DNA from: Roseibacterium beibuensis
GTDB taxonomy: Bacteria > Pseudomonadota > Alphaproteobacteria > Rhodobacterales > Rhodobacteraceae
Assembly (NCBI RefSeq): GCF_039542305.1
Contig: NZ_BAABHW010000008.1
Location: 24,015 to 88,014 of the forward strand
Direction of reading: 5' to 3'
Length of the DNA: 64,000 nt
Positions 59,367 to 64,000 of the stretch are shown here, one piece after another. The stretch's first letter is position 1; the number at the start of each line of letters is the position of its first letter. The position numbers were made by a program, and so were the translations under genes. Under the pieces are notes generated by a model. That model made no database searches. It had not been told where the DNA came from and saw only the letters and a list, made by a program, of their open reading frames with translations.

Positions 59367-59403
59367 AGGCCTGAGGGTGCCCGAGAGAGGGCGTCCGGGC
59401 CTG
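59367..59403 (+). ncRNA. Two-stem leader RNA element 5
   Basis: Outer CAGGCC/GGCCTG (59367-59372, 59398-59403), inner GTGCCC/GGGCGT around a GAGAGA loop. Precedes the strawberry-notch gene by 28 bp. Confidence 0.5.
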
Positions 59404-59431
59404 TCCCTGTCCCTCATTCCGGAGTTTCCCG

Positions 59432-62400
59432 ATGACCTATCTCGCGCCCGTTGCGCCTCCCGTTCCTGTTCCATCTCGCGATCTCGCGCCCGCGCCCGCG
59501 ATACTCGCCGTGGCCGAGGCTCTGCAGCCCGATCTCGCCCAAGGCTTCCAGATCGACGCGCTGCGTCTGCGACTTGAGATGGAGCGCGCCTTTGGCGGCT
59601 CCGATGCCGATGGCGCCTGGGATTGGAAGCTCGCCTATGAGGCGGGCGAGGTGGCGCTCGTCCTCTTCCTGCGGAAGTTCGGCCGCGCGCTGCTCGCCCG
59701 TGCCGGCTCGCCTGCGGCGCTGCTACCGATCTTCGCCAAGGTGGCGGGCCTCTTGCCGACGCATACCCGGCGCTCGGAGGAGATGGAGCGCTTCCAGCAA
59801 TTCTCGACGCCGCTGCCGATGGGGCTGGCGGCGATGGTTGCAGCGCAGATCACGCCCCGTGACCTCGTCCTCGAGCCTTCGGCCGGGACAGGGCTTCTGG
59901 CGATCCTCGCCGAGGTCACGGGTGGCAGTCTCGCGCTGAACGAACTCGCCGAGACCCGCGCCGACCCTCTGCGTCACCTTTTCCCGGGGCGTCCCGTCAC
60001 TACCTTCGACGCAGCACAAATCGACGATCATCTGGACGCAGGCCTTCGCCCGAGCGTCATCCTGATGAACCCGCCCTTCTCCGCGGTGGCCAATGTCGAT
60101 GGCCGGACGACCGAGGCGACGGCCCGGCATCTGCGCTCGGCCCTAGCCCGGCTCGCGCCCGGCGGGCGTCTGGTGGCCATCACGGGGGCGGGTTTTGCGC
60201 CTGATGTCCCGGCTTGGGCCGAGACCTTCACACGCCTGACCGAGACCGCGCATCTGGTGTTCACGGGCGCTGTGTCCGGTGCCGCTTTTGCCAAGCATGG
60301 CACCAGCTTCGAGACCCGGATCTCGGTCTTTGACAAATGTCGCGGTGGCGAGGCGGGCGGCATCACAGCCGATCTGGCGCGCCCGATTTTGCCTGATGTC
60401 GCCAGCCTGCTGTCGCTGATCACTGCCCACGTCCCCCCGCGCCTCGCGCTGGCGCAGGTCGCACCAGCCCGGCAGGGCGCCACTTCCCCCGTCCCGGGAA
60501 ATCCTGCCCGCACCACGCGCAAGGCCATCAGCACATCGCGCGCCACGCCAGCAACACCCCCCACCAACACCGCTCCACAGATCGAGGCCGCAGACCTTGC
60601 CTATACCCTGCGCGGTCCGACCGAGGACGGGGCAGCTGGTATGCGCCTATCGGATGCCATTTATGAGACCTTCCGCCTGCAGGCGATCGACATCCCTGGC
60701 GCTGCCCCGCACCCGACCAAGCTGGTCCAGTCCGCGGCGATGGCTTCGGTCGCGCCCCCGAAACCTTCCTACCGCCCGAAACTCCCCGCAGCCGTTCTGC
60801 GCGACGGCCTGCTTTCCGACGCCCAGCTCGAGACGGTGATCTACGCGGGCGAGGCGCATGGCGCCTATCTCGCCGGTTCGTGGACCGTCGATGAAACCGG
60901 CGATATGGTCTCGGCCGCGCCCGACGATGCCGCGGACGCCGTGCGCTTCCGTCGCGGCTTCTTCCTCGGCGATGGCACGGGTGCAGGTAAGGGCCGCCAG
61001 TCGGCCGGGATCCTGCTCGACAACTGGGCCCAAGGCCGACGCAAGGCGCTCTGGATCTCGAAGAGTGACAAGCTTCTCGAAGACGCGCAGCGCGACTGGT
61101 CAGCACTGGGGCAGGAGCGCTTGTTGGTCACGCCGCTCTCGCGTTTTGCACAAGGCCGCGACATCCCGCTCTCCGAAGGCATCCTCTTCACCACCTATGC
61201 GACACTGCGCTCGGAAGAACGCGGGGCCAAGAAGTCCCGCGTCGACCAGATCGTCGACTGGCTCGGGGCGGATTTCGACGGGGTGATCTTGTTTGACGAA
61301 AGCCATGCCATGGCCAATGCTGCAGGGTCCAAGGGTGATCGTGGGGACACCGAGGCGTCCCAGCAGGGCAGGGCGGGTCTGCGCCTGCAGCACAAGCTGC
61401 CGAATGCCCGTGTGGTCTATGTCTCGGCCACGGGGGCCACGACAGTCCACAATCTCGCTTATGCACAGCGGCTTGGGCTTTGGGGCGGGGAGGACTTTCC
61501 CTTCGCGACGCGGGCGGAATTCGTGGAAGCCATTGAGGCCGGTGGCGTCGCCGCGATGGAGGTCTTGGCCCGAGACCTGCGGTCTCTCGGCCTCTACACT
61601 GCCCGCTCGCTCTCCTATGACGGCGTCGAATACGAGATGCTCGAGCATGCGCTGACCCCCGAGCAACGCGGCATCTACGATGCCTATGCCGGGGCCTTCG
61701 CCATCATCCACAACAACCTCGCCGCCGCGATGGAGGCGGCGAACATCACAGGCGACAGCGGCACGCTGAACCGCCATGCCAAGTCAGCCGCGCGGTCGGC
61801 ATTCGAGTCCGCCAAGCAGCGCTTCTTCGGGCATCTGCTAACCAGCATGAAGACCCCCACACTGATCGCGAGCATCGAGGCCGATCTCTCGGCAGGCCAT
61901 GCGGCCGTCATCCAGATCGTCTCGACGGGCGAAGCACTGATGGAGCGCCGCCTTTCTGACATCCCCACCGACGAATGGAACGACATCCGCGTCGACATCA
62001 CCCCGCGGGAATATGTCTTGGACTATCTCGCCCATTCCTTCCCGGTGCAGCTCTACGAGCCTTTCACCGACAGCGAGGGCAACCTCTCCTCCCGGCCTGT
62101 TGTGCGGGATGGCCAACCGGTGGAATGCCGCGAGGCCGCCCGCAGGCGCGACGCGCTGATCGAGAAACTGGCCTCGCTGCCGCCCGTGCCGGGCGCGCTC
62201 GACCAGATCGTCCAGCGTTTCGGCATCGACCTCGTGGCTGAGGTCACGGGCCGCTCGCGTCGGATCGTGAGGAAGGGCGAGGGTCCTGCCGCGCGCCTCG
62301 TCGTCGAAAGCCGGGCTGGCTCGGCCAACCTCGCGGAAACCGCCGCCTTCATGGATGACCAGAAGCGCATCCTGATCTTCTCAGATGCCGGGGGCACGGG

Positions 62401-63802
62401 GCGCAGTTATCACGCGGATCTCGGGGCCAGGAACCAGCGCTTGCGGGTTCACTATCTGCTGGAGCCGGGCTGGAAGGCCGATGCCGCCATCCAGGGCCTT
62501 GGGCGCACGAACCGCACCAATCAGGCGCAGCCGCCGCTCTTCCGGCCAGTGGCCACCGATGTGAAGGCGGAGAAGCGGTTCCTCTCCACCATCGCACGCC
62601 GCCTCGACACGCTCGGCGCCATCACGCGCGGCCAGCGTCAGACCGGCGGGCAGGGGCTGTTCCGGCCCGAGGACAACCTCGAGTCTCCCTATGCCCGCGA
62701 CGCCCTGCGCCAACTCTACCGCCGCATCTATCGCGGCGATGTGGCTGGCTGTTCGCTCGGGGCCTTCGAGGATGCCACCGGCCTCAGCCTGACCGATGAC
62801 AATGGCCTCAAAGACGACCTGCCGCCGATCACGACCTTCCTCAATCGCCTATTGGCCCTGACGATCGACATGCAAGCCGTGCTGTTCTCGGCCTTCGAGG
62901 AATTGCTCGACCAGCGCATCGAGGGGGCAATCGCGGCCGGGGTTTATGACCTTGGGCTCGAGACCCTGCGCGCCGAGAGCTTCCGCGTCACCGATGCCCG
63001 GGTGATCTATACCCATCCGGGTTCCGGTGCAGAAACCCAGCTCCTCACCATCGCCGAAAAACGCCGCAACACGCCGACGTCCCTCGCAGATGCGCTCGAC
63101 TGGCTCGATGACCCGAAGGCGCGGCTTCTGGTCAACAGCCGCTCGGGCCGGGCAGCCGTGCAGGTGCCTGCCACAAGCCTGATGCTGGATGATGGCACGA
63201 TCGAGCCGCGGCTGAGGCTCATCCGCCCGACGGAGGCGAGCACGGTTCCGGCCAGAATGATGGACGATACCCATTGGCTCGAGGCCGACCGCGCGGCCTT
63301 CGCCGCCGCCTGGAATTCCGAACTGGCCGAGGTGCCGGAGTTCAGCGAGTCTACACTGCACATCGTGGCGGGCCTGCTGCTGCCGATCTGGAAGCAGCTC
63401 CCCCAGGACGAAACCCGCGTCTACCGCCTGCAGACCGACGATGGCCAGCGCATCATCGGTCGCCGCGTCTCGCCGTCTTGGGTCGCGACCACGCTGGCCG
63501 CTGACGCGCCGCAACTCACGGCGGCGCAGGTCCATGCCATCGTTCTGGAGGGCAAGACGGTCGTGCGGCTCGCCGAGGGGATGGAACTCCACCGTTCACG
63601 CGTCATGGGCGTGAACCGGATCGAGCTCTCCGGCTTCACTGATGCCTCCAAAGACCGGCTGAAGGCCGATGGCTTCTTCTCGGAGATAATCAGCTGGAAA
63701 CTGCGTCTCTTCTGCCCGGCGGACTCGGGCGGCATTGCCGTGCTGGATCGTCTGCTTGCACGTTGTCCTGTAACGGGACTACATGCACGAGGAGGGTGTT
63801 GA
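59432..63802 (+). CDS. Methyltransferase plus strawberry-notch-type helicase
   Basis: 1456 residues. An N-terminal SAM-dependent methyltransferase region has VLEPSAGTGLLAIL (about 147) and the catalytic MNPPFSA (N213). A linker leads to an SF2 NTPase: GDGTGAGKGRQSA (K520), ILFDESHAMANAA (D622-E-S-H), and a C-terminal helicase half with FSDAGGTGRSYHADL and GLGRTNRTNQAQ. This fusion is widespread on plasmids and may modify or remodel DNA during entry. Uninterrupted frame. Confidence 0.88.
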   Translation: MTYLAPVAPPVPVPSRDLAPAPAILAVAEALQPDLAQGFQIDALRLRLEMERAFGGSDADGAWDWKLAYEAGEVALVLFLRKFGRALLARAGSPAALLPIFAKVAGLLPTHTRRSEEMERFQQFSTPLPMGLAAMVAAQITPRDLVLEPSAGTGLLAILAEVTGGSLALNELAETRADPLRHLFPGRPVTTFDAAQIDDHLDAGLRPSVILMNPPFSAVANVDGRTTEATARHLRSALARLAPGGRLVAITGAGFAPDVPAWAETFTRLTETAHLVFTGAVSGAAFAKHGTSFETRISVFDKCRGGEAGGITADLARPILPDVASLLSLITAHVPPRLALAQVAPARQGATSPVPGNPARTTRKAISTSRATPATPPTNTAPQIEAADLAYTLRGPTEDGAAGMRLSDAIYETFRLQAIDIPGAAPHPTKLVQSAAMASVAPPKPSYRPKLPAAVLRDGLLSDAQLETVIYAGEAHGAYLAGSWTVDETGDMVSAAPDDAADAVRFRRGFFLGDGTGAGKGRQSAGILLDNWAQGRRKALWISKSDKLLEDAQRDWSALGQERLLVTPLSRFAQGRDIPLSEGILFTTYATLRSEERGAKKSRVDQIVDWLGADFDGVILFDESHAMANAAGSKGDRGDTEASQQGRAGLRLQHKLPNARVVYVSATGATTVHNLAYAQRLGLWGGEDFPFATRAEFVEAIEAGGVAAMEVLARDLRSLGLYTARSLSYDGVEYEMLEHALTPEQRGIYDAYAGAFAIIHNNLAAAMEAANITGDSGTLNRHAKSAARSAFESAKQRFFGHLLTSMKTPTLIASIEADLSAGHAAVIQIVSTGEALMERRLSDIPTDEWNDIRVDITPREYVLDYLAHSFPVQLYEPFTDSEGNLSSRPVVRDGQPVECREAARRRDALIEKLASLPPVPGALDQIVQRFGIDLVAEVTGRSRRIVRKGEGPAARLVVESRAGSANLAETAAFMDDQKRILIFSDAGGTGRSYHADLGARNQRLRVHYLLEPGWKADAAIQGLGRTNRTNQAQPPLFRPVATDVKAEKRFLSTIARRLDTLGAITRGQRQTGGQGLFRPEDNLESPYARDALRQLYRRIYRGDVAGCSLGAFEDATGLSLTDDNGLKDDLPPITTFLNRLLALTIDMQAVLFSAFEELLDQRIEGAIAAGVYDLGLETLRAESFRVTDARVIYTHPGSGAETQLLTIAEKRRNTPTSLADALDWLDDPKARLLVNSRSGRAAVQVPATSLMLDDGTIEPRLRLIRPTEASTVPARMMDDTHWLEADRAAFAAAWNSELAEVPEFSESTLHIVAGLLLPIWKQLPQDETRVYRLQTDDGQRIIGRRVSPSWVATTLAADAPQLTAAQVHAIVLEGKTVVRLAEGMELHRSRVMGVNRIELSGFTDASKDRLKADGFFSEIISWKLRLFCPADSGGIAVLDRLLARCPVTGLHARGGC

Positions 63803-63805
63803 TCC

Positions 63806-64000
63806 ATGTATTCCGAGACTGAAGAGGTGATCCGAGCCCTCGCAGAAAACGCCGAAGGCGTCTGTCGCGCTTACCTTCCCGCCGGTCGGCGGGAAGGGTC
63901 CTACTGGATCGTAGGCGATCTGCAGAACAACCCTGGCCGGTCGCTCTTTGTGCGGCTGACTGGACCCGCCTCAGGGCCGGGCGCGGCCGGCAAGTTCACC
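63806..64000 (+). CDS. Start of a primase-like (toprim/DUF7146) gene, cut by the window
   Basis: 65 residues visible. AENAEGVCRAYLPAGRREGSYWIVGDLQNNPGRSLFVRL resembles the N terminus of plasmid toprim/primase proteins; the catalytic part lies beyond the edge. GGAGG lies upstream of the ATG, and the gene begins 4 bp after the helicase stop. Confidence 0.6.
   Translation, partial: MYSETEEVIRALAENAEGVCRAYLPAGRREGSYWIVGDLQNNPGRSLFVRLTGPASGPGAAGKFT

Noticed and set aside
1..64000. CRISPR arrays, tRNA or rRNA genes, intact insertion sequences
   Set aside because: No spaced direct repeats, tRNA-like cloverleaf, rRNA sequence or transposase was recognised; the only recombinase is the serine recombinase at 38644.

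Overview
The window is plasmid DNA from an alphaproteobacterium, most likely a Rhodobacteraceae (Roseobacter-group) host. The basis is high GC, an RepABC replication/partition operon with its antisense RNA and palindromic partition sites, a VirB/VirD4 conjugation system, and a block of small conserved plasmid genes (SSB, RadC, ParB-like, DUF932, strawberry-notch helicase) that I recognise from large plasmids of that group. No tRNA, rRNA, CRISPR array or intact insertion sequence was seen.

Region 1 (1-20.9 kb) is conjugation. A MobC-like accessory factor, a VirD2-like relaxase and the VirD4/TraG coupling ATPase run rightward. A 14-gene leftward virB operon (17146 to 5733) follows: unknown gene, VirB1, VirB2, VirB3, VirB4, a VirB7-like lipoprotein, a lytic transglycosylase with VirB5-like ends, VirB5, VirB8, VirB9, VirB10, VirB11, a small secreted protein and VirB6. 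Behind it lie two secreted proteins, a Fic enzyme and an HTH protein. The promoter of one secreted-protein gene (19138) is nearly identical to the one in front of the virB operon, which suggests co-regulation.

Region 2 (20.9-36.9 kb) is a metal-response island. One MerR regulator of the PbrR/CadR cysteine type is accompanied by five matching MerR-type promoters (TTGAA[C/G], 19-bp spacer, TA-rich -10, central dyad). They precede five transcription units: an L,D-transpeptidase; transglutaminase-like protein + CDF exporter + CzcN-like methyltransferase; a ten-gene unit (Sco, DsbB, DsbA, PCuAC, Sco, M23 peptidase, DUF411, ZIP, LspA, Lnt); a Zn/Cd/Pb P-type ATPase + L,D-transpeptidase; and a third L,D-transpeptidase. 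Metal transport, periplasmic thiol/copper handling, lipoprotein maturation and peptidoglycan remodelling thus appear wired to one metal sensor. I consider this the most interesting system in the window.

Region 3 (37.3-43.3 kb) holds an HTH protein with its own operator, a serine recombinase and repABC. Three copies of a 16-bp palindrome flank repC, and a small antisense RNA lies between repB and repC.

Region 4 (43.3-64 kb) is plasmid housekeeping and defence: a large ParB-like protein, a TetR regulator with a membrane protein inserted between a gene and its broken copy, an H-NS-like protein, SSB, a defence-type reverse transcriptase resembling DRT2 with a roughly 400-bp non-coding region in front, DUF932, a RadC with a poly-C frameshift, several small conserved genes, an AbiEi/AbiEii pair, a methyltransferase-helicase of the strawberry-notch type and the start of a primase-like gene. 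At least six of these genes share a two-stem RNA-like leader that resembles the published radC RNA motif. All assignments rest on reading the sequence; no database search was run.
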